Part shown: positions 10,680-19,637 of the stretch, piece by piece
Position numbering within the stretch: position 1 is the first letter of the stretch
Layout: the number at the start of each line of letters is the position of its first letter
Assembly: GCA_902625475.1 (NCBI GenBank)
Contig: CACOBR010000008.1
Location: forward strand, 1 to 57,823
DNA length: 57,823 bases
Direction of reading: 5' to 3'
Source: an uncultured Alphaproteobacteria bacterium
GTDB taxonomy: Bacteria; Pseudomonadota; Alphaproteobacteria; Rhodobacterales; Rhodobacteraceae
Made by a program: the position numbers and the translations under genes
The notes under the pieces: model-generated
Told to the model about the DNA's origin: nothing
Databases searched by the model: none
Seen by the model: only the letters and a program-made list of their open reading frames with translations

Positions 10680-11096
10680 ATGAAATTAAGACAAGGGACT
10701 TTTTCTTTTTTACCTGATCTGACTGATGCTGAAATACACACTCAAGTACAATATTGTATAGATAATGATTGGGCGGTAAGCGTTGAATATACAGATGATC
10801 CACATCCGAGAAATACTTATTGGGAAATGTGGGGACATCCAATGTTTGATAATCCAGATGCTGCAGCTGTTGTTTTTGAATTGAATGAGTGCAGAAAACA
10901 ATTTGGTGACTACTATATCAGAGTAATTGCATTTGATTCTTCCCATGGCTGGGAAAGTATTAAACTATCATTTATAGTTAATAGGCCAAAAGATGAACCA
11001 GGGTTTCATGTTTCAAGAGACGAAGTTAAGGGAAGATCTATGAGGTATTCAATCAAATCGTATGCTACAGATAAACCTGAGGGTAGACGATATTAA
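10680..11096 (+). CDS. cbbS: RuBisCO small subunit, red-type
   Basis: A 138-residue small subunit. It begins MKLRQGTFSFLPDLTDAEI and includes the conserved VEYTDDPHPRNTYWEMWGHP region. The extended C-terminal region (FHVSRDEVKGRSMRYSIKSY) supplies the beta-hairpin typical of red-type enzymes. An AAGGAGAAT ribosome-binding site lies in the 12-base gap after cbbL. It forms the L8S8 holoenzyme with the preceding gene product. Confidence 0.97.
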   Translation: MKLRQGTFSFLPDLTDAEIHTQVQYCIDNDWAVSVEYTDDPHPRNTYWEMWGHPMFDNPDAAAVVFELNECRKQFGDYYIRVIAFDSSHGWESIKLSFIVNRPKDEPGFHVSRDEVKGRSMRYSIKSYATDKPEGRRY

Positions 11097-11130
11097 TTAA
11101 AAATAATCGTATATTATAAGGTAGTTTAAA

Positions 11131-12045
11131 TTGACAAAAGATAGTATAACCGAAGAAAAAAAAGTTATAAATAAAATTGATCTCCACGCTGAATTAAATG
11201 AAACTGGTGTGGAACAAGTTTTATTTGATTTAGACAAAAGCTTAATTGGTTTAGATCCGGTAAAAACTAGAATAAGAGAAACAGCAGCATTATTGCTAGT
11301 CGAAAAAGCTCGAGAGAAACTTGGTTTAGCTCATGAAACACCAACCTTACACATGAGTTTTTCAGGAAATCCTGGAACTGGTAAAACTACTGTGGCACTG
11401 AGAATGGCTGAATTATTACATAAACTTGGCTATGTTAGAAAAGGCCACCTGGTTACTGTTACAAGAGATGATTTAGTGGGACAATATATAGGCCATACAG
11501 CACCAAAAACTAAAGAAGTACTAAAAAAAGCAATGGGTGGTGTTCTTTTTATTGATGAAGCTTATTATTTATATAGACCCGAAAATGAAAGGGATTATGG
11601 ACAGGAAGCAATTGAAATTTTACTTCAAGTAATGGAAAATAATCGTGATGATTTAGTAGTGATATTAGCTGGTTATAAAAATAGAATGAATACATTTTTT
11701 GAAAGTAATCCAGGTTTCAGGTCTAGGATAGCCCATCATATTGAATTTCCAGATTACACAACTCCAGAACTTCTAGATATTGGCTCAGCTATGTTGGACC
11801 AATTAAATTATTATTTTACAAAATCAGCTAAGAATGCATTTACTGAGTATATAAACTTAAGAAAAAAGCAACCCCATTTTGCTAACGCTAGATCAATTAG
11901 AAATGCCCTTGATAGGGTAAGATTAAGGCAAGCAAATAGACTATTTAAACAAAATGATGGTCCTATTGATGCGGAAAAGCTGAGTACATTAGAAGAAGTA
12001 GATATCAGAGAAAGTAGAGTTTTCAGTGGTGGTATCGATAATTGA
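11131..12045 (+). CDS. cbbX: Red-type RuBisCO activase CbbX
   Basis: AAA+ motor that threads the C-terminal tail of red-type RuBisCO to release inhibitory sugar phosphates. The P-loop GNPGTGKTT is at residues 79-87, the pore loop QYIG at 118-121, and Walker [11 protein letters not shown] at 138-147. Arginine-finger and sensor regions follow ([12 protein letters not shown]). The start is TTG at 11131, preceded by AAGGTAG; no ATG fits the conserved N-terminus. It ends the cbb operon and runs towards mlaA. Confidence 0.95.
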   Translation: MTKDSITEEKKVINKIDLHAELNETGVEQVLFDLDKSLIGLDPVKTRIRETAALLLVEKAREKLGLAHETPTLHMSFSGNPGTGKTTVALRMAELLHKLGYVRKGHLVTVTRDDLVGQYIGHTAPKTKEVLKKAMGGVLFIDEAYYLYRPENERDYGQEAIEILLQVMENNRDDLVVILAGYKNRMNTFFESNPGFRSRIAHHIEFPDYTTPELLDIGSAMLDQLNYYFTKSAKNAFTEYINLRKKQPHFANARSIRNALDRVRLRQANRLFKQNDGPIDAEKLSTLEEVDIRESRVFSGGIDN

Positions 12046-12053
12046 TTTATTTA

Positions 12054-12076
12054 AACTCACTGAGAGTTCAATTTTT
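12054..12076 (+). terminator. weak hairpin between cbbX and mlaA
   Basis: AACTC and GAGTT flank a 5-base loop and are followed by CAATTTTT. It could end the cbb operon. The stem is only five base pairs, so the call is weak. Confidence 0.3.
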
Positions 12077-12854
12077 AAAAATCTTCATAAGGATCGAATA
12101 AATCTAAGTTATCTTCCATGGGTTCCGGTGGTTCGTTAATCCTTGTTTGAAGATATGTAGATCTAGTTGAGTAATAGCTATCTAAGCTATTATAAAGTAT
12201 TGTATCGACCATTGTACCAAATTCATGTCGTTTATTTAGAATATTTAAAGCACTAAATGTAATCAGACTAGCACCTTCAGCTGGTCCTGATAATAAACTC
12301 ATTGGATTTAATGTATAATCCACTAACATTGATAGAGACCCTCTTATAGAGCTGGGTCCTACAAATGGTAATTCTAAATATGGACCTACAGGAAATCCCC
12401 AATACGCAGATGTCTCATCAAATTCAGTATCATCTGAGAATAAACTAATTCTTGAAGCAACATCAAAAATACCAAAAATACCAACTGAAGAGTTAATAAC
12501 AAAACGGGTGACATCCGTAGTAGCCTTAATAAATTCTGCTTGACCAAGGTGGTTTACAAATCTTTTTGGTTCTTGCAAGTTTTCATGAAAGTTTGCTGCA
12601 CCTAATCTTATTGGCCTAGGTATCACATTCCCATAGACCTTTGAAGCAGGTTGAAGAGTTGTTTTATCAATGTGTTTATTGAAAGCGTGAACTTTTCTAT
12701 TTGTTTCTTCAAAAGGGTCGTTAGGATTAGAACTATAATTTTTAAGATTTGTAGTATTACAAGCTGATAAAAAAAGCATACAAAATATCGTAATAATATT
12801 TTTTATAAAAAAATTCTTAATATAAAAAATGTAGATTGGTGATTTTAATTTCAT
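12075..12854 (-). CDS. mlaA: MlaA/VacJ-family outer-membrane lipoprotein
   Basis: Outer-membrane part of the Mla system, which keeps phospholipid asymmetry. The N-terminus has a hydrophobic stretch ending in the lipobox LSAC, so the mature protein is a lipoprotein. Family signatures are DPFEETNRKVHAFNKHID, ANFHENLQEPKRFVNHLGQ, FVINSSVGIFGIFDVAS and the GFPVGPYLELPFVGPSSIRG stretch. Length is 259 aa. The basic region before the hydrophobic core is long, and an internal start near MLFLSAC cannot be excluded. No mlaBCDEF genes lie nearby. Confidence 0.94.
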   Translation of the reverse strand: MKLKSPIYIFYIKNFFIKNIITIFCMLFLSACNTTNLKNYSSNPNDPFEETNRKVHAFNKHIDKTTLQPASKVYGNVIPRPIRLGAANFHENLQEPKRFVNHLGQAEFIKATTDVTRFVINSSVGIFGIFDVASRISLFSDDTEFDETSAYWGFPVGPYLELPFVGPSSIRGSLSMLVDYTLNPMSLLSGPAEGASLITFSALNILNKRHEFGTMVDTILYNSLDSYYSTRSTYLQTRINEPPEPMEDNLDLFDPYEDF

Positions 12855-13042
12855 TATAAACTATATACTAAGTGTAAATTAGTATAACACTTTAATTTAA
12901 TAATAGGAAATCCTTTAATAATAAAATTACTATTTTTAAAGTTTTTGGTTATATTAGTTTTATTTTTTAAAATTATGAATTTTTTATTTTTTTCTATTGG
13001 TCGTACTTTATTTGAAATCATTAAAACTTTGTTGGTAAAAAA

Positions 13043-14422
13043 TTGAAACTTAAGATTTATAATACAAAATCAAAGAATAAAGAAATTTTTAAACCATTAG
13101 ATTTAAATAATATTAGGATGTATGTGTGTGGCCCAACTGTTTACGATAGAGCTCATATAGGTAATGCAAGGCCAGTAGTTTTTTTTGATATTTTATATAG
13201 ATTGCTAAAATATTTATATGGTGAAAAATCAGTTACTTACGTAAGAAATATTACTGATGTTGATGATAAAATAATTGCTAGGTCATCTGCAGAAAATAAG
13301 CCAGTTAATGAAATTACTTCAGAGGCAATAAAATGGTTTATTGAAGATAATAATTATTTGAATGTTAATAAGCCAACACATGAACCAAAAGCGACGCAGT
13401 ACATTTCGCAAATGATTGCTATGATTGAAATACTCATTTTAAATAAAAATGCATATGTTTTAGAGGATGGTGAAGTTCTTTTTTCAGTAAATACCTTTAA
13501 AAGTTATGGTTCTCTATCAAAGCAAAATTTGGAATCAATGATTGTTGGTAGTAGAATTAATATTGATAGAAGAAAAAAAAATCCTCTTGATTTTGTACTC
13601 TGGAAACCAACATCAAGAAATTATATCGGTTGGAATAGTCCTTGGGGTTATGGTAGGCCTGGATGGCATATCGAGTGTTCAGCTATGAGTAAGGAAATAT
13701 TAGGTGAAACTTTTGACATTCATGGTGGAGGTATTGACCTTATATTTCCTCATCATGAGAATGAAACCGCTCAAAGTATTTGTGCTAATAACAAAAATTC
13801 ACTAGCTAATTATTGGATGCATAATGGGTTTGTAAATATTGAGGGACAAAAAATGTCAAAATCTTTGGGTAACTATCTAACAGTAGAAGATTTAAGGAAA
13901 AAAAATATTGATGGAGCAGTTATCCGTTTTGTTTTATTATCTACTCACTATAGACAGCCTTTGGATTGGACAAACAGAAAAGTAACAGAGGCGCAAAATA
14001 TTATAAATAAATGGTCAAATGTAACAAATAACAGAGATTTAAATATCAACGGAATTCCAACAAATAAAATTTTGGAAGCTCTTTGTGATGATCTAAATAT
14101 ACCATTAGCTATTACTGAAATGCATAAACTATTGAAAGAAGAAGATTATGATGGATTTGCAAATTCTTTCTTTTTTTTAGGCTTAAATTCAAACAATAGT
14201 ATTAATTCAAAAAATAACCTTGATAAGCAAACTATTAATGAAATGATAAATCTATTAATAGTAGAGAGGCAAACTGCAAGAAAAAATAAGGACTATAGAA
14301 AATCTGATCTAATAAGAATTAAGCTTGAAAAAGCTGGAGTAACCATTAATGATCTTGGCGATAAAACAAACTGGACTTTAAAACCAAATTTTAACCCTAG
14401 TAGTTTACTAACGGAAAATTGA
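13043..14422 (+). CDS. cysS: Cysteinyl-tRNA synthetase
   Basis: Charges tRNA-Cys. This class I synthetase has a zinc/active-site CGPTVYDRAHIGNAR near residue 29 (the HIGH motif is HIGN) and the second signature KMSKSLG near residue 271. The zinc-site GGGIDLIFPHHENE is present. Length (459 aa) is normal. The start is TTG at 13043, since MKLKIYNT matches the family N-terminus. Its TGA overlaps the ATG of cimA by one base (TGATG), which implies translational coupling. Confidence 0.96.
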   Translation: MKLKIYNTKSKNKEIFKPLDLNNIRMYVCGPTVYDRAHIGNARPVVFFDILYRLLKYLYGEKSVTYVRNITDVDDKIIARSSAENKPVNEITSEAIKWFIEDNNYLNVNKPTHEPKATQYISQMIAMIEILILNKNAYVLEDGEVLFSVNTFKSYGSLSKQNLESMIVGSRINIDRRKKNPLDFVLWKPTSRNYIGWNSPWGYGRPGWHIECSAMSKEILGETFDIHGGGIDLIFPHHENETAQSICANNKNSLANYWMHNGFVNIEGQKMSKSLGNYLTVEDLRKKNIDGAVIRFVLLSTHYRQPLDWTNRKVTEAQNIINKWSNVTNNRDLNINGIPTNKILEALCDDLNIPLAITEMHKLLKEEDYDGFANSFFFLGLNSNNSINSKNNLDKQTINEMINLLIVERQTARKNKDYRKSDLIRIKLEKAGVTINDLGDKTNWTLKPNFNPSSLLTEN

Positions 14423-16044
14423 TGGATCAAATTTTTTTATATGATACTACCCTTAGAGATGGTCAACAAACTCAAGGAGTTCAGTTTACTTATGAAGATA
14501 AGTTCCGAATTGTTAATGCTTTAGATAACCTTGGATTGGACTATATAGAAGGGGGGTGGCCTGGTGCTAATCCAACTGACACAGATTTTTTCCAAAATCC
14601 ACCAAAAATCAAAAACTCAGTTCTTACTGCTTTTGGTATGACAAAAAGAGTAGGGATTTCTGCAAATAATGATACTATTTTAGCATCGGTTGTAAATTCT
14701 GGAACAAACGCAGTGTGCCTAGTAGGCAAATCTTACGATTACCATGTAAAGAAGGTTTTAGGTATTTCTAATCAAGAGAACCTAATCAATATTGAAGAAT
14801 CAATAAATCATCTAGTAAAATCAGGTAAGGAAGCCATTTTTGATGCAGAACATTTTTTTGATGGCTTCAAATCTGATCCAAAATATGCTTTTGATTGTTT
14901 ATTGTCAGCTTATAAATCTCATGCAGATTGGATTATATTGTGTGATACAAATGGTGGCACTCTTCCTAATGAAATTTATGAGATTGTTAAAAGTGTTATA
15001 AAAATGGGGATACCTGGTAACAAACTAGGTATTCATGCTCACAATGATACTGAAAATGCTGTTGCAAATTCCTTTGCTGCAATAGATGCAGGAGTAAGAC
15101 AAATACAAGGAACAATAAATGGTTTGGGAGAAAGATGTGGTAACGCAAACCTTATATCTATTATCCCAAGCCTTATTTTAAAAAAACATTTTAATAAACG
15201 ATTTAAAATTAACATTGATAAAACAAAACTAAAGGAAATCACAAAGTTATCGAGAATATTGGATGAAATTTTGAATAGAGTACCCAATAAAGCTTCTCCT
15301 TATGTTGGTGCAGCCGCTTTCACTCATAAGGCAGGATTACATGCTAGTGCTATTTTGAAAGATCCAAAAACTTATGAGCATATTAACCCTAGTGAAGTTG
15401 GAAATGTAAGAGTTATACCTGCATCAAATCAAGCAGGTAAATCAAACCTTATAAAAATATTGAATGAATCAGGTGTAGAAATTGAAAAGAGTGATGATCG
15501 TATTTTTAGAATTCTCCAAGAAATAAAAGAAAAAGAGGATAAAGGATATACATTTGATGTTGCAAGTGCTTCATTTGAGATCTTTGCAAGAAAAAAATTA
15601 GGACTTATGCCACACTATTTTTCTGTTAATAGGTATAAAGTAACAATGGAAAAACGACAAAAAATTGGAAATCAATATTCAATCATATCGGAGGCTGTTG
15701 TTTCCATAAATTTAGGTAATCAAGAACAAGTTTCTATTGCAGAAAGTTTAGATCATAATGGGGAAGATCAAGGACCTGTTCATGCATTATCTGCAGCACT
15801 AAAAAAAGATCTTGGACCTTATCAATCTTTTATTGAGGATATAAAACTTGTTGATTTTAAAGTACGAATCATGAATGGAGGTACTGAGGCCATTACTAGG
15901 GTTTTGATTGACAGTGAAGACAAAAATGGCTTGAGGTGGTCGACTATTGGTGTTTCAGCTAATATCATTGATGCAAGTTATGATGCAATACTAGATTCCA
16001 TCAATTGGAAGCTATTAAGAGAAAATGCAACTCCTTTTCAATAG
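14422..16044 (+). CDS. cimA: (R)-citramalate synthase CimA
   Basis: Condenses acetyl-CoA with pyruvate to citramalate, giving a threonine-independent route to isoleucine. The HMGL-like TIM barrel starts LYDTTLRDGQQTQGV and has the metal motif GIHAHNDTENAVANS. A C-terminal LeuA-type allosteric dimer domain occupies roughly the last 130 residues. At about 540 aa it matches the long CimA group rather than LeuA. I prefer ATG at 14422, which overlaps the cysS stop, over TTG three bases earlier. Confidence 0.92.
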   Translation: MDQIFLYDTTLRDGQQTQGVQFTYEDKFRIVNALDNLGLDYIEGGWPGANPTDTDFFQNPPKIKNSVLTAFGMTKRVGISANNDTILASVVNSGTNAVCLVGKSYDYHVKKVLGISNQENLINIEESINHLVKSGKEAIFDAEHFFDGFKSDPKYAFDCLLSAYKSHADWIILCDTNGGTLPNEIYEIVKSVIKMGIPGNKLGIHAHNDTENAVANSFAAIDAGVRQIQGTINGLGERCGNANLISIIPSLILKKHFNKRFKINIDKTKLKEITKLSRILDEILNRVPNKASPYVGAAAFTHKAGLHASAILKDPKTYEHINPSEVGNVRVIPASNQAGKSNLIKILNESGVEIEKSDDRIFRILQEIKEKEDKGYTFDVASASFEIFARKKLGLMPHYFSVNRYKVTMEKRQKIGNQYSIISEAVVSINLGNQEQVSIAESLDHNGEDQGPVHALSAALKKDLGPYQSFIEDIKLVDFKVRIMNGGTEAITRVLIDSEDKNGLRWSTIGVSANIIDASYDAILDSINWKLLRENATPFQ

Positions 16045-16049
16045 TTTAT

Positions 16050-16670
16050 ATGATAGAAATATCTCTATACTCAAAACATAATATTCAAGAAGGATTTACT
16101 TTTCTATCTAGAAAAGATGAAAAATTAGCAAAACTAATTATTTCAAACCCTAATTTTTCCTTATCAAAAAGATGTACGGGTTTTAAAGCATTGTTGAAAA
16201 CTATCATTAGTCAGCAGCTTTCTACTTCAGCTGCAAACAGCATCTGGATAAGAATTACTAAAAATAATCTGACTTCTCGTCTTAATATTTTAAAAGCAGA
16301 TCAGCAATTATTATTATCTCTTGGATTATCAAGACAAAAATGCACATATGTTAAAGAGTTGGCTAAACAAGATATTAATTATAGGGATTTAAATTTAAGT
16401 TCCTCTGAAGAAGTTATTAACAGACTTACCAAAATAAAAGGAATAGGGAAGTGGACAGCTGAAATTTATTGTTTGTTTTCATTGGGGCATGCTAATGTTT
16501 TTCCTTCAGGTGATTTAGCTTTGCAAGAATCAATAAAGGTGCTTTTTAATTTTCAGGTTAGACCCACAGAAAAAGAAGTAGTTAAAATATCTGAAAACTG
16601 GGATCCATGGAAATCTTTAGCCGCACATTTACTTTGGGATCATTATAGAAACATAAAAAAAAAGGATTGA
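16050..16670 (+). CDS. DNA-3-methyladenine glycosylase (AlkA-type, HhH-GPD)
   Basis: Base-excision repair glycosylase for alkylated purines. The helix-hairpin-helix LTKIKGIGKWTAEIY lies at residues 126-140 and the catalytic aspartate in FPSGDLALQ at about 155. No four-cysteine iron-sulfur motif is present, which argues against the Nth/MutY branch. I choose ATG at 16050, five bases after cimA; an upstream start at 16005 would overlap cimA and adds unconserved residues. It probably shares a transcript with cysS-cimA and the next hydrolase. Confidence 0.88.
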   Translation: MIEISLYSKHNIQEGFTFLSRKDEKLAKLIISNPNFSLSKRCTGFKALLKTIISQQLSTSAANSIWIRITKNNLTSRLNILKADQQLLLSLGLSRQKCTYVKELAKQDINYRDLNLSSSEEVINRLTKIKGIGKWTAEIYCLFSLGHANVFPSGDLALQESIKVLFNFQVRPTEKEVVKISENWDPWKSLAAHLLWDHYRNIKKKD

Positions 16671-16671
16671 A

Positions 16672-17334
16672 ATGACTGATATTTTAAAAGGCCCTGTAAA
16701 GAAATCTATTTCAGGTATAAATAATCAAATCGTTATTTTTTTTCATGGTTATGGGGCGGATGGAAGTGACTTAATTTCATTATCTGATGCCTTTTCAAAA
16801 ATATTGCCCAATGCAGTTTTTTATTCTCCAAATGCACCACAAAAATGTGAAATGGGAGGTTTAGGTTATCAATGGTTCCCTATTAAACAAAAAAATGATG
16901 GTAGCTTAGATTTAAATGCTAAAAATGAAATACTTAATTCTGTAAAGCTAATTAACCAGTATATTGATCAAATTGAATCAGAAACTGGTATTAGTTCAAA
17001 AAACTTTATTTTGGTAGGATTTTCACAGGGAACAATGATGGTATTGGAAACATTATTATCAAGAGAAAAAAAAATTAGTGCAGTTGTTGGTTTTTCAGGA
17101 GGTTTTTTAAATGTAAAAAACAAAGTTTCCAAAATAAATTTGGAGACTCCAATTTTACTTGTTCATGGAGATGAAGATAATGTAGTGCCAATGGAAATGA
17201 CAAAGATGGCAAAGAAAAACTTAAATATTTTAGGGTATTTTGTTAATACATATTTTTCAAAAGGGGTTGGTCATGGCATTTCATTAGATGGACTTGCAGA
17301 GTCTTCAAAATTTTTAAAAAAATTAAATATATAA
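16672..17334 (+). CDS. Alpha/beta hydrolase, phospholipase/carboxylesterase family
   Basis: A 220-residue serine hydrolase. The oxyanion-side motif FFHGYGADGSDL lies near residue 23, the nucleophile elbow is GFSQG near 119, the acid is in HGDEDNVVP near 165, and the histidine is in VGHGIS near 203. It resembles the YpfH/carboxylesterase 2 family, which acts on short acyl esters. It starts one base after the glycosylase stop, so it probably belongs to the same operon. The substrate is unknown. Confidence 0.88.
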   Translation: MTDILKGPVKKSISGINNQIVIFFHGYGADGSDLISLSDAFSKILPNAVFYSPNAPQKCEMGGLGYQWFPIKQKNDGSLDLNAKNEILNSVKLINQYIDQIESETGISSKNFILVGFSQGTMMVLETLLSREKKISAVVGFSGGFLNVKNKVSKINLETPILLVHGDEDNVVPMEMTKMAKKNLNILGYFVNTYFSKGVGHGISLDGLAESSKFLKKLNI

Positions 17335-17409
17335 GTTCAGATTTTTAAAGACTTTTTAATGTTAAAATTTTTACTTTAAATTACTTATAAAAAAAAATAT
17401 TCTTATTAT

Positions 17410-17985
17410 ATGTCTACTGGAACACACAGTTATTATTTTAAATCAGCAGGAAAAAATCCTTCTTTAGTATTGAATGCCGATTATCGACCATTATCATATT
17501 TACCCTTGTCGATATGGTCGTGGAAAGACACAATAAAAGGTGTATTCATGGATAGAATAAGTGTTGTTGCTGAATATGATAAGTATGTTAATTCACCATC
17601 AATGAAAATAAAAATACCTTCTGTTGTAGTGTTAAAAGAATACATCAAACCTGTCAGGTCTAACGCCTTTACTAGATTTAACCTATTTTTGAGAGATGAA
17701 TTTCGGTGTCAATATTGTGGATCAAAAGATGATCTTACATTTGATCACGTACTTCCACGTGCTCAAGGTGGGAAGACAACATGGGAAAATGTTGTAGCTG
17801 CTTGCAGTAACTGCAATTTGAAAAAAGGATCAAAATCTTTAAAAAAATCTAGATTAAAACTGTTAAAAAAACCAGTAAGACCTTCAACTGAGGAATTATT
17901 AAATAAAGGAAGAAAATTCCCACCTAACTATTTGCATGATAGTTGGACAGATTTCCTTTATTGGGATGCCGAATTACTTTCATAA
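17410..17985 (+). CDS. HNH endonuclease family protein
   Basis: A 191-residue protein with a C-terminal HNH domain. Zinc cysteines are CQYC at residues 100-103 and CSNC at 132-135, with the catalytic core FDHVLPRAQGG at 111-121 and Asn127. The N-terminal half (LNADYRPLSYLPLSIWSWKD) matches a common single-copy chromosomal family in alphaproteobacteria. No phage or restriction genes are near, so it looks like a resident housekeeping nuclease of unknown role. Its end overlaps the convergent dsbB by 28 bases. Confidence 0.87.
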   Translation: MSTGTHSYYFKSAGKNPSLVLNADYRPLSYLPLSIWSWKDTIKGVFMDRISVVAEYDKYVNSPSMKIKIPSVVVLKEYIKPVRSNAFTRFNLFLRDEFRCQYCGSKDDLTFDHVLPRAQGGKTTWENVVAACSNCNLKKGSKSLKKSRLKLLKKPVRPSTEELLNKGRKFPPNYLHDSWTDFLYWDAELLS

Positions 17986-18458
17986 CTTCTTTTTTGATAA
18001 TAAAATAACAAGAACCATATCAATAACATAAAGAATGTTAATATCAAATTCCAACCAGTCAATGATAAGTTTAGAAAATTCCAGGACTCTATTTCACAGT
18101 TCTTGATTGGAGTATTATTCAAATTTTTTAAGATTTCCGCAGTACTTAAATCATTAAATTCAATTTCAGCACTGCATGAAAAAACATTTTCCCATAGATT
18201 ATTTTCTAACCCATAATGATATGAAGCTAAAATAAATGCTAAAAACATATTTATTAACCCAAATAAAAAAATAAAATTATTTGTTAAGGATGAAGAAAGA
18301 ATTATTAAAACTAAAATGATATTGAATACATGTGGCCATCTTTGCCAAATACAGATTTTACAAGGAAGTATTCCATATTCATATTGTAAAATAAAAACAA
18401 ATACTAATGAAAATAATGAAAGAATCAAAACTGTATTTATTAAAAAATATGATTTCAT
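17958..18458 (-). CDS. dsbB: Disulfide bond formation protein DsbB
   Basis: Inner-membrane protein that reoxidises DsbA and passes electrons to quinone. Four membrane segments are visible in 166 aa. The first periplasmic redox pair is in PCKICIWQRWP (Cys33, Cys36), a strong family signature, and the second pair is Cys95 and Cys121. It overlaps the upstream DedA-family gene by four bases and the convergent HNH gene by 28. No dsbA is in the window. Confidence 0.92.
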   Translation of the reverse strand: MKSYFLINTVLILSLFSLVFVFILQYEYGILPCKICIWQRWPHVFNIILVLIILSSSLTNNFIFLFGLINMFLAFILASYHYGLENNLWENVFSCSAEIEFNDLSTAEILKNLNNTPIKNCEIESWNFLNLSLTGWNLILTFFMLLIWFLLFYYQKRSYESNSASQ

Positions 18459-19036
18459 AAAAATTTAAAGCCTATTATAATAACTAGGAAAATGATGGAA
18501 ATAATGATTACAGCTCTAGAAAAATAATTTTTTATAACATGAATAGCAGTATCTTTAAAAAAATATATTAAAAATGCCAATAGGAAAAATCTTAAACCTC
18601 TAGATAAGGTTGAAACCCAAAGAAAATCAAAAATAGGCATATAAGTGGTTCCTGAAATTATAGCAATTAACTTGTAAGGTATGGGTGAAAACCCACCTAA
18701 TAAAACAGCGAGAATTCCATTTTTATTGTAACTATTTGAAAAATCTGAATAATGATTTTTTAAATCCAAAAAATTTAATATTGGCAGTCCTATTTGTTCA
18801 AAAAACATTAGGCCAATCAAATACCCAAAAAAACCTCCTAATACAGAAAAAAATGTAGTTAAAAAAGCAAGAATAAAAACTTTCTTAAAATGTATTATTG
18901 CTAGAGGTATAAACAAAAAATCTGGAGGAATAGGAAAAAATATAGCCTCTATAAAAGCAATAAAGCATAAAATGTAGATGGAATAATTAGATTTTGACAG
19001 GTTGATAATAAAAAGTTTTGTACTTTTTAGGGCCAT
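18455..19036 (-). CDS. DedA/YqaA-family membrane protein
   Basis: A 193-residue polytopic protein of the SNARE-associated/DedA superfamily. It has an early re-entrant region IEAIFFPIPPDFLFIPLA, a glycine-rich FFSVLGGFFGYLIGL, and GGFSPIPYKLIAIISGT, the core signature of the YqaA branch. DedA relatives act in recycling or flipping of lipid carriers and in envelope homeostasis. It precedes dsbB with a 4-base overlap, so the two are probably one transcript. Confidence 0.88.
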   Translation of the reverse strand: MALKSTKLFIINLSKSNYSIYILCFIAFIEAIFFPIPPDFLFIPLAIIHFKKVFILAFLTTFFSVLGGFFGYLIGLMFFEQIGLPILNFLDLKNHYSDFSNSYNKNGILAVLLGGFSPIPYKLIAIISGTTYMPIFDFLWVSTLSRGLRFFLLAFLIYFFKDTAIHVIKNYFSRAVIIISIIFLVIIIGFKFL

Positions 19037-19148
19037 ATTTTATAGTTTTACTTAATTTTGGTTTTAAATATAAGATGTAATTAATTTATGAGTATTTATT
19101 TTATTAATTGATCTATTTCAAGTTTGTAGGTAAATAAATAGGATTATC

Positions 19149-19379
19149 ATGAAAATAGTTTGGGGACTTTATATATATTCAGTTCTAAATGGTATAGGTT
19201 TTGAAACATCTCACTCTATAACTAGTTTAGACACTTATTTTGTTTCAAAAAAGGAATGTATAAATTCTGCCAGATTAATGAACTCGGGATCTGCCAAAGA
19301 TCGTGAAATTGGTTTAGATCCAGGAATAAAAATCAGATATATTTGTTTAGCTAAACCAAAGATTGGATTAAATACTTGA
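19149..19379 (+). CDS. Small secreted protein, unknown function
   Basis: A 76-residue protein with an N-terminal hydrophobic stretch (VWGLYIYSVLNGIGFE) that may be a signal or anchor. A short domain with two cysteines follows (KKECINSARLMN and IRYICLAKP). This pattern of a CxxxA helix followed by a terminal YxC strand is common in small periplasmic proteins. I do not recognise a named family. It stands alone before tRNA-Leu. Confidence 0.6.
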   Translation: MKIVWGLYIYSVLNGIGFETSHSITSLDTYFVSKKECINSARLMNSGSAKDREIGLDPGIKIRYICLAKPKIGLNT

Positions 19380-19428
19380 TATAAAATTATAAGTCTTGTT
19401 ATATTTATTATAGATTTTAATTTAGATT

Positions 19429-19514
19429 GCCCGAGTGGCGGAATGGTAGACGCAGCGGATTCAAAATCCGCCGCCTTTACGGGTGTGAGAGTTCGAGTCT
19501 CTCCTCGGGCACCA
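19429..19514 (+). tRNA. tRNA-Leu (anticodon CAA)
   Basis: The acceptor arms GCCCGAG and CTCGGGC pair. The anticodon arm GCGGA-TTCAAAA-TCCGC presents CAA, which reads UUG. There is a long type II variable arm, a GTTCGAGTC T-arm and an encoded CCA end. It is complete and free-standing. Confidence 0.97.
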
Positions 19515-19637
19515 TTAAAAATAATATTTTTGAATAATGATTGGAAATAATATTTTTAAATTTATGTAATAAATATATGGGGAAAAGTCATGAATATTTT
19601 AATAGATATTTAGACTTAGAAATTAAAAAATTAAAAT

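Noticed and set aside
17410-17985. HNH protein as part of a mobile intron or restriction system
   Set aside because: It has a full resident-type N-terminal half, normal base composition and housekeeping neighbours, with no methylase or phage gene nearby.
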